Source: Thermomucor indicae-seudaticae
Taxonomy: Eukaryota > Mucoromycota > Mucoromycetes > Mucorales > Lichtheimiaceae
Direction: 5' to 3'
Assembly (NCBI GenBank): GCA_000787465.1
Contig: JSYX01000598.1
Coordinates: 1-21,779 of the forward strand
DNA length: 21,779 bases
Position numbers and translations under genes: made by a program. Below the pieces are notes generated by a model that was not told the DNA's origin, did not search any database, and was given only the letters and a program-made list of their open reading frames with translations. This document shows positions 8,688-19,355 of this stretch, piece after piece (the stretch's first letter is position 1; each line of letters begins with the position of its first letter).

Positions 8688-11600
8688 CTACATTTGATTA
8701 AACTGCTTGATCTCCCAGCCTTGCTCAGGAGTGATTTTTTCGTTGGCTTCTCCTAGCAGAGCGATCGATGATGATCCTCCTGCGCTGACCAAATACTTTT
8801 CAGCCACCTCGCGAACGTCACGTTGACTCACACTGAGCAGCTCCTCTCGTCGTCTAAAATAAGAAGATTAATTGAAGGGGCGCTCGCGCGGGGGCCCAAA
8901 CAAAAGAGAGAGAGACTTTACCGCTGACGCATGTCGTCCGATACGCCATGAACGAATTGGAGCATTCCTTCCTCAGACACACTGATGGGTGCATCCACGC
9001 TTTGGAAAATCGAAAGCTTTGCCTCTGTCATTTCCTGATCCGTAAAGTCCCGCTTGACGACCCAATCGACTGCCCTGTCATATGTCTTTAGGGTCTCCAG
9101 GGTCCGTGGGTCTCTGTAAGAGTAAAACGAGAGCAGACCGTTCAAACCAGCATATCGAGCTCCGCCGCCATAGGCCCCGTTCATTTCACGAATCTCGCGG
9201 TGCAGAAAGTGGCTCGTCATCAGGGATGACAAGACCTGGAGTTTGGCACCGTCGGGGTGCGTATACGGAACACCCCGCAATGCTTTTCCGGAAAAGTTGA
9301 CCGAGAATGGTAATGGGAAAAACGTCTTTCTGCCTCCTTGTGGCACAAGCATATCCTGCGTATATTACCTCTTTCGATCAGTTCGTCCATCATTGCAGCC
9401 ATCGAGATGGAATCCTCTTACCGGTTCAGCAGCAGTAGCAGTCGTAGACGGGGCAGCAGCATCTGTTGGTAGGCTTGACACGAATCGTTTCAGTGCATTT
9501 TCATTGGCCGATACCGCATCTTCTCCGCAGGTGACGGCCAAACGTAGGCTGGGCTGCTTCAAGACAATGGAAGCGATCGTTTTCAATTTGGCCACAACCT
9601 CCGTCAAGTCTTCCATCGCCGCCAGACGGCTCATAAAGTCCACTTGAGTCATACCGCTCAATAGTTCTGCGTTATACATGGCTGGCGTCAGAGACGAAGC
9701 TGCATACGTTCGAGCAAAAACATGTCCAGAGTCCGCGACCGAGTTCACAAGTGCAGATGCGTTCTGTATGTTAGGTAAGGTTAGCAAGAAACGATTTAGG
9801 TTTTATAAACGCGTCGAGCCACGCTTTAACTTACGCCAATGATCAACGTCTTGAGCTTCTCAGTATCATCAAAGTTGGTTTCACGAACAAGTTTGGTCAG
9901 AATATCATACATGCGATCAATGTTTCGATCAAGACAGTTGCCACTCAGCGCAATACCCTCTTCCATCTGGTCGATATCTAGTGGCAGTATTACATCAATT
10001 ATCAAGTCATTGGTTGTTTGATGCATGATTTCCGGGGTTAATCATTACCGGAATGGTTCGTAGACACCGTTGTAGAAGCACGAAGGCCACCTGTATAAAG
10101 CCTGATTTCCTCGTCGATTTCTGCCATGCTTTGAGAACGAGTGCCCAAGGAAAAAAGGGACTATATGCACAGCACGTTATGATTAGAATCAGTCTCTCTT
10201 CTGTTCCACTACAGGGTACGTACATCGCAAAAGAGAGGCAGATACAGCTTAAGCTCTTGAGGCAAATGTGGCAAGGTGCTGATGGCTCGGAAATACGTAA
10301 TACCGTTGGTTGCGGTTGTTCGCCATTGCACAGGCGCGTTGCAGAGCCCTGTATGATCAAGGATGGTGCGTTTCATCTTGGGTGCGATATCATGCAACTG
10401 AAGCGTAGGCAAACAAGCAAGATCCTCCACTTTATCTTGGTTCGCCGCCAGCTGTTTGCCGTCCTCAACGATTTCCCGCTTTTCAGACTCTGTCAAGGCG
10501 TTCACCTTGTCTGCCAGCCGTCGCTGCTCATCTGCTGCAAGTCTCGCAGTGTATTCAGGATCCGGACGCATGACAAACGTCAGCCGATGTGGGTTATTCA
10601 GCAGATACTTGTCAATCCGCGACTCGAAAAAGTTTCCGGCCGTAAGCTCTTTTCGTAGCCTTTCAATATTCTATGCAACACGTTATACATAAGCTCAACA
10701 TCCTTCTCCGCCCACTTTTTCCATACCTTGTTGATCTCGAGAAGGTCGATTGGGTTCACACCGTTAAACCAGCCAGAGGAAATGCCGTGCATCAAGGTCA
10801 GGCCAAAATCAGCCGTTTTCTGTAACAAGTAGCTCTCTTAGCAACCATTCCCGACATACTCAAGAATACATCATACATGTTTTTGCCCAAGCTCCATTTG
10901 GTGAATTGCTGCTTCGATGCGCTTGGGATCAAATCCTTCCTTTTTGACCTGTTCCAGAACTGACTGGATACGCTCTTTCACCTATCCGAAAGTCTAAGAT
11001 TAAAATCTGTCATGGGAGGTTTTCTCGTGTTATGCTCTTACTAGGTCCACATCCGACTCCTTGACCCCTTGAAGGCCAATAGCGAACGAACTGGTGCTGT
11101 TTGATACTGTCAGCGATCAAAAATATCATCAGTGAGTTGGAGAGAGAGAGAAACAGAACCGACCTCGTTGTGCTATCATAGCCTGTGTTGGCAGAAAACT
11201 CGGAACCCAGGTTGGTGTCAATCAATGCCTTGTAAAAAGGCGAAGCATGACCATCCAGTAGCAAATACGACAGCAATCGCATGGAGAACGTTTCAAAGGT
11301 ATCCTGGTTATTCACCTAATCAGCATACACTCGGCGCGTTGAACTCATGCTCCTTTCCCTACCTTGGTGTCGTTCGTCAGGAACGAAACAGATATCCGAG
11401 TTTGTCTATCTGGCGGGCTCACTAACGAGACGAGACAATTCAGTTATACTGAAGCGAAAGGGGTACATATCCATCGAATCTTACATGGGTCCGAAGCGCA
11501 TGTCGTTGATACTTCTCTGGGGCTTGACCAAGGAGTTACAGTCTTATTGACATGAGGTAGGGTCGTCGCTTTCTGCAGTCTGGATAACTTTGCTTGGATA

Positions 11601-12837
11601 GCTGAAAGGTGACCGTCCAAAGGAAAGTTGCCTGGATATCTCCTTCTTCGTAAGCGGATCTTGTTTGATCGTATTTTGACACGCTTACCATAGGTGAAAA
11701 AGCGCGCATTGGTTGGATTATAGTGCGCCCGATGGAATTCAACAAGCTGCTCGTGAGTCAGATCCGGGATACGAGCAGGCTCACCGCCGCTTGAATGCTC
11801 ATACGTAGTTCCAGGAAACAAGGCCTCGTGTGCTCGAACATAGTACAGATAATTGGCGTCCGACTAGTAGCAGCAGTAGTTATTGCTAGGTGCTGGTGCC
11901 TTGACTAGAAAAGTTTTAACGTACCGTTTGTCCTTTCATCTCATTGTATACCACGCCTTTAATTTGAATAGGTGTCGATGGATCTAATCATATACTGTCA
12001 GCTCCGAAATAGGCCGTCTATGTCTATCTATCTATCTGACCTGCTGGAATTTCATGCTCCAACCGCCAGCCTTCTTGTTTAAAGTCCAACTTTTCCAACT
12101 TTGGGTGAAATACCGCATCCATATACACATCTCGAAGATGGCCGTAGTCGACTGGATTGGTTGTCGCAAAAGGATAAATCGTGTAGTCGCTTGCTACAGA
12201 CAACATTGTGAGCAAACCGTTGCGCACATTAACAAGAACGCTCACCTGTAAAAGCATTCATGAAGGTGGCCAAGCTTCGATTGAGCATCTTGAAGAAAGG
12301 GTCTCTGACAGGATATTGCTTGCTGCCACAAAGCGTCGTATGTTCCTTGAGTAAGCAGTTAGCTCGGTGTCGCGCCTGATGAGGGAGAGAGTCCTATTTC
12401 CCAACTCACGAGGATATGAGGTACACCTGTGCTGTCACTGACAGGTGTATGGAATCCGACAGCAAAGACATTGTTACTGTCGTCGCGATCCACGTGCAAA
12501 TGCTGAGCACCCGTTGCTTCATGCTCAAGCAAGACGGCCGTCAGTTCCAACTCGTGCACTTGCCGGACCTGTATGGCGTTTCATTACGACAACGATTCAC
12601 AAGTGTGTGTGAGAGAGAAGCAAAAGCTTGCCTGATGGACACGGTAGCCATGCAATCGATCGCCCGGGGACAATGCTACTGCCCGTTCAGAAAGCGGCTG
12701 TGTACGTAGCACGCGGCGAACTTACACTTGGTTGCTGCCGAAGCAAATGGCCTCTTGAATAGGCCGATTGAGTGTCTCTGTGCCTGTCTCGGTAGCACAC
12801 GCAACGACGAACAGAGCAGCTGCTGCGTCGCTGGCAT
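8688..12837 (-). CDS. CYM1: Mitochondrial presequence protease (M16C metallopeptidase), 19 exons, 1019 aa
   Basis: Degrades cleaved targeting peptides in the mitochondrial matrix. Exons in coding order: 12837-12726, 12678-12632, 12568-12410, 12345-12246, 12193-12041, 11983-11925, 11863-11689, 11631-11485, 11421-11363, 11315-11164, 11096-11042, 10981-10877, 10819-10727, 10670-10224, 10160-10049, 9977-9835, 9763-9422, 9355-8922 and 8853-8688. The joined frame is open throughout. The inverted zinc motif HILEH (about 104-108) is followed 76 residues later by the third ligand, Glu185 in EGWRLEH, the M16C pattern. C-terminal GAYGGGARY and LYSYRDP-like segments match the family. I start at 12837 because that frame gives an Arg-rich targeting leader ([20 protein letters not shown]); an ATG at 12878 is out of frame. 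The second intron has a GC donor. Confidence 0.95.
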
Positions 12838-13052
12838 TTCTGTTTAAGCTTTTTTTCGGTAACTTTGAGCGCCAGCATTTTTTCATTTACCGGGACTTGA
12901 AGTCATTGTCCGGGCTAACATCTCCCCACTCTCGTGGGAAGGAATGGGAGGGATGTAAGGGGTTACAGTAGACTACTATGTATATATCGACGTCGTATCT
13001 CCTTTTGCAAATGATCTCTTTTTCCTTTCTCTCTCTTTCTCTTTCTTGATCC
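12838..13052. promoter_or_regulatory. Bidirectional promoter between CYM1 and the NIPA-type gene
   Basis: 215 bp separate two divergent start codons. TATATAT at 12981-12987 lies 66-72 nt upstream of the right-hand ATG. A long C/T-rich tract (13016-13049) forms the leader immediately before that ATG. No TATA box is obvious for the CYM1 side. Confidence 0.5.
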
Positions 13053-14367
13053 ATGACCCTTGAAAGCAAATACATCGGTCTGATTCTTGCGATATGTTCT
13101 AGCTTCTTAATAGGTGCTTCGTTTGTGATCACGAAAAAGGGCCTTCAACGAGCGTCTTTAGCATCAGAAGGTGAACTTCCAAATCAGATCAGATCGATGA
13201 GCTGTTCGGTTGACGATATGGAACCAGCGTTCGCTTCGGATTCGCACCTGTATCTTAAGAGTCCAGTATGGTGGCTGGGTCTAGCGATCATGGTGTGTGG
13301 GGAAATCTTGAACTTTATCGGTACGTATGCTCACAGACGATGATAATGTTCCTAAGCTTAATCAACAACATGTAGGGTACACCTTTGCACCGGCTATCCT
13401 TATTACACCGTTAGGCGCTTTGAGCGTTATTATAGGGTAAGTAGGATCTTTGTCACTCTATTCAAGTTCCCCATTTGTTATGCTGCCTTCATTTCCCCAT
13501 TTCAATGCCACGTTTAATTTATTCATATCTTAGCGCAATCCTAGCATCTGTATTTCTAAAAGAGCGGCTAGGTCCTATCGGTATCATTGGCTGTGCGCTG
13601 TCGCTCATTGGGGCGGTCATCATTGTACTGCATGCGCCTGAAGACCCAGAAGTGCAAAGTGTCGAGGAGCTTGTTCAGTACATGCTACAACCCGGTGAGA
13701 TGATTGACATTGATGCGTCTACGTGTATGAAATGCTCATCTTGATCGATGTAGGTTTCCTGACTTACTCGATACTTGTGATTTTGATTACTGCAGGGATG
13801 ATTTGGCAAGCCGTGCCGCGGTGGGGCAAATCCAAAGTGATGGTGTATGTCACGATCTGCTCTCTGATCGGATCGCTGTCCGTCATGGCCATCAAAGCGT
13901 TTGGGATCGCGATACGTCTGACTGTCCAGGGCAACAACCAGTTTCTCCAGCCATCGACCTACATTTTCTGCTTCATGTGCGTCTTCTTTCTGTTGATCCA
14001 AGTCAACTATTTCAACAAGGCGCTCGACACCTTTTCGACCAACGTGTAAGAAGTGATGACGGTAGGAATTGAGAGGGAGAACTGACTTATTGTTTTCAGC
14101 GTGAATCCGATCTACTTTGTCTGCTTCACTACGGCAACAATCATTGCGTCGGCCATCATGTATCGAGGCTGGCACACGGCTAGCGCTGTGAATACGGTCA
14201 GTCTTATTTGCGGGTTTCTGATCATCTTTGCGGGCGTCTATCTATTAGACTCCATTGCCCGCAAGACAAGCGGCAGTGTCAGTGTCATTGTGCCACCCGT
14301 TACTTCTGCTTCCTCTTTGCATCGCCATGAATCATCCTCCAAGTCCCCAATCCAAACAATTCCGTAA
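13053..14367 (+). CDS. NIPA-family magnesium-transporter-like membrane protein, 5 exons, 349 aa
   Basis: Exons are 13053-13320, 13376-13436, 13534-13694, 13754-14045 and 14100-14367, all with GT-AG introns. The protein begins YIGLILAICSSFLIGASFVITKKG, the characteristic first helix of NIPA (DUF803) proteins, and continues with WWLGLAIMVCGEILNFIGYTFAPA, where the family's G-E-x-x-N-F segment is clear. About nine hydrophobic segments follow, including LKERLGPIGIIGCALSLIGA and NPIYFVCFTTATIIASAI. The C-terminal 30 residues are Ser-rich and presumably cytosolic. Animal members carry Mg2+ and other divalent cations; the substrate in fungi is not shown by sequence. The unspliced first exon would stop a few codons into intron 1. 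Confidence 0.92.
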
Positions 14368-14510
14368 GCTTTGCATAAAAATTGTCTACTGTTTGTATAT
14401 TGGTCCGTTGGAGTTCGAAGTACCAATGATTTGATCTGTCGCAAGCCTCTCTTTTTCTAGCCTAAACTAATTTGGAACTGCGTCGTGACATCATCAGCAT
14501 GGAAAAGTTT

Positions 14511-14516
14511 TATAAA
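14511..14516 (+). promoter_or_regulatory. TATA box and pyrimidine-rich leader of the eL41 gene
   Basis: TATAAA lies 64 nt upstream of the first base of the eL41 initiation codon. A CRE-like TGACATCA lies at 14487-14494, and the transcript leader 14528-14560 is almost pure C/T. Such leaders are common in highly expressed ribosomal-protein genes. Motifs are seen; their use is inferred. Confidence 0.6.
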
Positions 14517-14574
14517 GTCCGCGCTTCCCAATTTCCTTTTTCTCCTTCCTTTTCTCATTCACATCGTTGCAAAC

Positions 14575-14780
14575 AGTAAGTTGTTGTTTTGTGGGGGCTT
14601 CCTAGGATCATGTCATTCTCATCATTTGTCTGATTGTCAGTGAGAGACAAGTGGAAGAAAAAGGTAAGCATCGTTGGGTTCGTTGGTGAGTATGGGTAAA
14701 AAGTATTAAACATACATGTGTTGCAGCGTCAACGACGTCTTAAGGCCAAGAGAAGAAAGATGAGAGCCAGATCCAAATAA
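14575..14780 (+). CDS. RPL41: Ribosomal protein eL41, three exons, start codon split by an intron
   Basis: This 25-residue protein of the large subunit, almost all Arg and Lys, lies at the subunit interface. Coding pieces are the single A at 14575, then 14641-14663, then 14727-14780. The first intron (gtaagt to tgtcag) joins A to TG, giving ATG AGA GAC AAG TGG. The second intron lies after the third lysine of KKK. The product begins MRDKWKKKRQRRLKAKRR and ends KMRARSK, matching the family in length and almost residue for residue. No other ATG precedes it in the leader. The gene is too short for ordinary reading-frame searches and is invisible unless both introns are removed. Pyrimidine-rich leader and TATA box support high expression. 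Confidence 0.93.
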
Positions 14781-15112
14781 ACGAAACGACTGACACTCTC
14801 TCGAATAACAGCCGCGGACGGGTTTGCGCAACGACAACAAAAGACGGAAAGTACTCGGTTATGGGCGATGCGACGTTTCAAGCAGATCTGTGCCGCGTAC
14901 ACTTTTCTTTTTTGCTATTTCGAGAGGGCCATTATGATTTGAAAATAAACCTTGCAGCATGAGACGTTTTTTCTGCTGCGACGCTGAAATGCTTCATTTG
15001 TTCTAAATGTGTGTGTGTGCGTTATACGACATGGGAGGTCTTTGATACATGATACAGGAATTGGGAAATGTACAAGTATGAAATGAATATACAGCGATGA
15101 TAACGTCTGCCG
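14781..15112. other. Convergent 3' regions, no gene seen
   Basis: 332 bases between the eL41 stop and the stop of the small leftward gene. It holds a short GT repeat (15008-15018) and A/T-rich stretches consistent with two overlapping 3' untranslated regions. I see no reading frame or RNA gene. Confidence 0.5.
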
Positions 15113-15331
15113 TTACTGTTTCTTTTCAGCGGCTCGTAAGCGTTTCTTTTCTTCTTTCAGGCCTTGATAAAGTTGATGGAGCTGAGCTGCGATCGTATTG
15201 TTGGTGGCGTGAATGGCTGTGCCTTCGTGCAAAAATTTGTCGAGAATGGAAGCAGCTGTTGCAGCGCTGACGTCTTTGCTGGATTCGACTTTGAGATTAA
15301 GCGGTAATGTCTCTGGTTTCTTGGGCGCCAT
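15113..15331 (-). CDS. Small helical hypothetical protein, 72 aa
   Basis: Single exon reading MAPKKPETLPLNLKVESSKD at the start and ending in a basic, Lys/Glu-rich tail (LKEEKKRLRAAEKKQ). The start at 15331 is in a favourable context (cgaATGGCG); an in-frame ATG at 15388 would add 19 residues unlike the rest. Residues 18-50 (DVSAATAASILDKFLHEG and following) look like two amphipathic helices, and the tail could form a coiled coil. Composition is protein-like and quite unlike shadow frames. I cannot assign a family. It is divergent from the GNAT-fold gene and convergent with eL41. Confidence 0.65.
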   Translation of the reverse strand: MAPKKPETLPLNLKVESSKDVSAATAASILDKFLHEGTAIHATNNTIAAQLHQLYQGLKEEKKRLRAAEKKQ

Positions 15332-15864
15332 TCGTTCGAGATGGACAGAACAAGGGGAAAAGACAGAAAAATAGGGTTTCCTAAACAAGCCACATCTTTC
15401 TCTATTTCATGCACCGATCCAAAGGATCACCTCAGTTTATGAAACAGGCAGATCAAAGTCGCTGCAACCGGGCGTCTTGTGTTGCGCTGAACCAGCGCTT
15501 ATCTTTACAGCGCTCGATGTTCGATGCCAGCATTTTTCTGTTGGCTCCAGCCAGTCATTGGGTGGCATACGATGTGCACTTGTATATATTCGAGTAACCC
15601 TGAAGAGGAAGAATTGCCAGAACTCTTCTCTGTTTTCACATCAGCTTCGATACTTGTTTTCCTTTATGTTTTGTACCGACATAGAGAAAAGAATATATTA
15701 TGTACCACGAAGCTGTGGACAAAGGGGCGAATCAATACAAGTAGGGCATCCTAGTGGCGGAAACGAGGAGCGACATTGGTCGCACTGCCACAAAGTCCGC
15801 ACGCATTGACACAAAGGCAACCAGCTCATCACGCCCTCTCTTTTTTTTTGCGCACTGATCGATC
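15332..15864. other. Intergenic region between two divergent genes
   Basis: 533 bases upstream of both the small leftward gene and the GNAT-fold gene. TATATA at 15583-15588 precedes an ATG at 15668 that opens a 47-codon frame without recognisable features. A T-rich run (15841-15849) lies just before the downstream gene's start. Several overlapping open frames occur, but none has a convincing composition, and I call no gene. Confidence 0.45.
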
Positions 15865-16863
15865 ATGCCAGAACTGCCACCTCCAGCCCGAGATGCTGCC
15901 GGGACCAAGATCGAAATGCGACCGTACTACGGTCCCAAAGATCTGGAGTACGTGCATTACCTTTTTGCGTCGAGCCACCTTGATCTTGTTCCGCGGGGCG
16001 TGAAGCTGCGTTTGCAATCGCCGTGGTTCCTTGGTGCATGGGCGGCGTGGACGGCTGCGATGTTTGGGTACATTCCTCGACAATTAGCCAACTGGTGGCC
16101 CGCCGAATTGATGGTGGGAGTGTACATTGTGTTGACGATTGGGTGCGTCGGGGGCGGTATTGCGTTTCTGTTTTGGATCGTCGATCGACACGATGTTTCT
16201 GTGCAAGTGACCGAAGCGCTCGTGAATGATCTGCGTGATCCGGGCGAGTATTACCGAGAAGAAGGCGGCAACTTTTGGGTGCTGACGGTTCAGGATCAGC
16301 CTGTGGCGTGTATTGGTCTGGATCACCACCGGGGTCCGGTCCTGAAGCGCAAACCAGAGTCGCCGCGGCTTGCGGATTCGCCAGCGATTCAGCAGGCCCA
16401 ATGGAAGACGCTGGCGCAGGCCCTGGCGCGGATCGACGATGCGGTGCGGTGGGCGGTGCTCCAGTTGAAGCAAAAGCTGCAGACGGCGCCAGAGAATCCG
16501 GTCCTGTTTAAGGAACACAAGCCAAACGAGGCAAGCGTACGGCGGTTGGCGGTCAAGCCCAACTTGCAAAAGAACGGCCTGTCGACCCCGCTGCTGAAGC
16601 GAGTGGCGTTTTGGGCTCATGCGCATCAAATTGACTACATTTACGCCGAGACCAACGAACTGCAGACGCGCATGGAGGAGATCCTCAGCAAGAAGCATGG
16701 CTATGAACTGGTGTCGCGGACAAGGCAGGGACTTGTCGGCAAGAAGTCGCTCTGGAGACTGGATGTCAAGCTCTGGATGAGCAAAGAGCTGGAAGCTCGG
16801 GAAAAGCAGAAGCAGGAAGAAGAACTCAAAAAGGAAGAGGAGGAACTTAAAAAATACATGTAA
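15865..16863 (+). CDS. Membrane-anchored GNAT-fold N-acetyltransferase-like protein, 332 aa, single exon
   Basis: The N-terminal part has two membrane segments, about residues 53-70 (WFLGAWAAWTAAMFGYIP) and 81-106 (ELMVGVYIVLTIGCVGGGIA onward). They are followed by a GNAT core: the strand pair NFWVLTVQDQPVACIGLD (about 136-153), then ASVRRLAVKPNLQKNGLSTP (about 223-242), which is motif A, and a late YELVSR strand. The acetyl-CoA loop reads QKNGLS where the family consensus is Q/R-x-x-G-x-G/A, so the last position is Ser. A low-complexity insertion (about 155-215) separates the halves. The C-terminus is a Lys/Glu coiled-coil-like tail. The layout recalls NAT8-type membrane acetyltransferases. 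Substrate is unknown. It is single-exon and GC-rich, in contrast to intron-rich neighbours. Confidence 0.82.
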   Translation: MPELPPPARDAAGTKIEMRPYYGPKDLEYVHYLFASSHLDLVPRGVKLRLQSPWFLGAWAAWTAAMFGYIPRQLANWWPAELMVGVYIVLTIGCVGGGIAFLFWIVDRHDVSVQVTEALVNDLRDPGEYYREEGGNFWVLTVQDQPVACIGLDHHRGPVLKRKPESPRLADSPAIQQAQWKTLAQALARIDDAVRWAVLQLKQKLQTAPENPVLFKEHKPNEASVRRLAVKPNLQKNGLSTPLLKRVAFWAHAHQIDYIYAETNELQTRMEEILSKKHGYELVSRTRQGLVGKKSLWRLDVKLWMSKELEAREKQKQEEELKKEEEELKKYM

Positions 16864-16999
16864 ACGGCATCCCAGTAGACATTCCAAAACGCATTACAAA
16901 CAGCAGTTATCGTTTTTAATAATGACAAAGTACATCAGTAATTTCGAGGGGTATGGATGATTGCAAATATATACAGCTAAGATTGGAAATTTTCGAGGG

Positions 17000-19355
17000 C
17001 TATAGATTCACATAACATGGAAGATCATCGTTGACTTCTTTTGATGATGATAATGCAAGAATGTGTAATTCTTTTTCAAACTCTTGGTCCAGTTCAGCAA
17101 CAGCCGCTTCAAATTCAGGATTGCCTGGATCATGCTCTGCACAGAGATGGATAAAATCGAGATATTCTTGAAGCAGTTTCCATATACGATCCGTTGCCTC
17201 TGTCGCTCGCTGACTTTCGCTATAGTAGAGCTTGCCTATTCGAGCCATGGTTTCCCATGTATCGACCGCAATCATTTTGTCCACGAGACAGACGGGATGC
17301 TGTCGTGATTGAAGAAATCGATAGAGGCGCAACAGGAGGGCAGCAGAGCGGACAGAAAGATCCAATATGGACAGCTTGAGCACCGACATATCAAAGTGCA
17401 ATGATCCGAATACGATACTGACGAACTCCATGTCAGTCCCGTCAAAGTCCACCTCTTTTTTCAACCTTAGTACTTTGTCTATGTGGTGTTTTTTACGACA
17501 GGTGAAATGATCGTCAGTAGTCGTTGGTGGCGTACGGTTCGTCATATATTTCGGTTTCGGTACATAGGCTTTGGCCAGTATCAGATACTCTACGTAAGCC
17601 CGTATGGTTGTCCAAGCAGGCACCATCGACACGGCGCATGCACGTTCCAGCGTGGCCACATATGTCTCTTCGGGTATGGTATCGTCAAACAGTGGTAGAG
17701 ATAGCTTTAATTCGAGCGGCAGCGTCTCGTTGTACCATTTTCGGATCATCATTTCCAGCTGATGCCCAAAGTTGCCGACAAAGTTCCAGATACTGTCAGA
17801 TTCAAAGCAATTCACAATCTTGTGAGCCACTAAGCGCAGCTCATGCATGTATAGGAATCCCATGATAAACCGTGCCTCTTCGTACGAGTCACCAGGAATA
17901 GGTGCCAGCTTTGGATTGGGTTCTTGAATAGCAGCATATCTTTTCGCAAAGTCGTCCATCTTATCCTTTTTACCATCCTTCTGTGCTTCTGCCCGCGCAA
18001 GCAATCTTCCCAACATCTGCGCTCGCCAGAGCACGTGAAGCATTCGGAGGAACAGTGCTGATTTGCCCAGGATCAATGGATCGCTCTTGTTGTCCGCAGA
18101 GTAGTAGCGGTTATACGTTGAGTCCAACACATGGGATATCCGCTCAGCCATATCCGCGAAACGCAACCCAGTCTTGAGATCTGCATTCCGTATATAATAC
18201 AATGCGACAAACACATAGGCGATGAATACTTCCAAGCTGATTTCGTCGAATCTTTCAGAAAGCTGTTCTCGTGCCAAGTCAATGTAGAATTTGCTGTAAC
18301 TTTTGACGCAGTCTTTGGGTGCAATCTGATAAAGATGCCGACACGAATTGATGCAACTGAATGCGCAGAGGGCTGTAACAGCTGGCGATGCAGTCGCGAC
18401 TTTTCCGTCGACAAAAAGAGCATAAAATGTAGGTCGATGCAAGGGTACGAGCAGGAGGTTTTGGCAGTTCATGTATACTTCGAGTAACCTGAGAGCAGTT
18501 GCGTTTTCGTCAAAGACTTGCAACCGATCCCATGCATCAGTGACGCCGTCCGTGATCGCAGCCGTCCTTGCCTTGTACTTGTAGCGTGATTTGCCGTACC
18601 GTTTCCACAATATCATTCGAAGCACTTTGAGCATAGGATTTGGATCCGTAGCATGGCTGAACATGGCTGGTACAGTATCTTGGAATTCCAGGGTGGCCAA
18701 GATCTTCTCCAGATGCTTCAACAGCTCACTATGCGTCCGTATAGGCGTCCGAATCGAAATCGTGCCGTTGGAGACAGTAAGAACCCAATTCGAAGACTGA
18801 TCCGTATTACTGCTGTCGTATTCTTGATAGGCTGCTGCAAGGTATCCTTTATTGTCGTCTTGTACAATGACGTGCTGCTGCTTTTTCGCTTTAGCGTCGT
18901 GTGATGAATCCGAAGAAGACGGAGAGGATGCGTCGTTACCGACTGGCGAAAACAATGCACTCTTTTGACTGCTCGTATCCACATTACTATCACTGCTGGC
19001 AGGATACGGATACCGAGGCATTTGCTGCAGCGAATATAGTTCTTGCTCCATGGCCGACATTTGAGTGTTCAGCGCATCGATTTCCTGTAAAAGCTCAATC
19101 TCCCGTATATATTCGAGATCTTTTGGCGATTTATGGATTGTATAAACGCAAGCGACTTTGAATTTTCGACATCTGCTCGGATCATTAGTTTTGCGTTGCC
19201 GTTGTCTAACTTGCGTGCTGCTTACCGTTGACAAGGCTGCTCCCCAGAACAGCGACGTTTATGTTCCCTGCATTCTATTAGAGATTAGCGTATGCAACAC
19301 GCAGACTTATGTGATTTTTGCCTCACTAACCGTTGCAAGGAACCCTTTTATTCAT
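17000..19355 (-). CDS. Zn2Cys6 fungal transcription factor, 3 exons, 748 aa
   Basis: Exons in coding order: 19355-19331, 19274-19226 and 19172-17000. The assembled N-terminus gives a full binuclear cluster, C7-x2-C10-x6-C17-x5-C23-x2-C26-x6-C33, with the basic stretch REHKRR between the second and third cysteines. No ATG precedes the cysteines in the long last exon, so the start depends on the two small upstream exons; MNKRVPC is the only fit I found. A linker leads into a heptad-like segment (about 44-76, LEYIREIELLQEIDALNTQM onward), probably for dimerisation. Residues about 215-420 match the fungal-specific regulatory domain (NLLLVPLHRPTFYALF). The target genes cannot be inferred; no pathway neighbours are evident. 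A transposon sits 193 bp upstream of the start. Confidence 0.9.

Noticed and set aside
15477..15809. Overlapping short plus-strand frames between divergent genes
   Set aside because: Three frames are open over the same bases with no protein-like composition; the region is better read as promoter sequence.
16084..16887. 267-codon minus-strand frame
   Set aside because: Antisense to the GC-rich GNAT-fold gene, with Leu/Arg/His-rich composition typical of a shadow.
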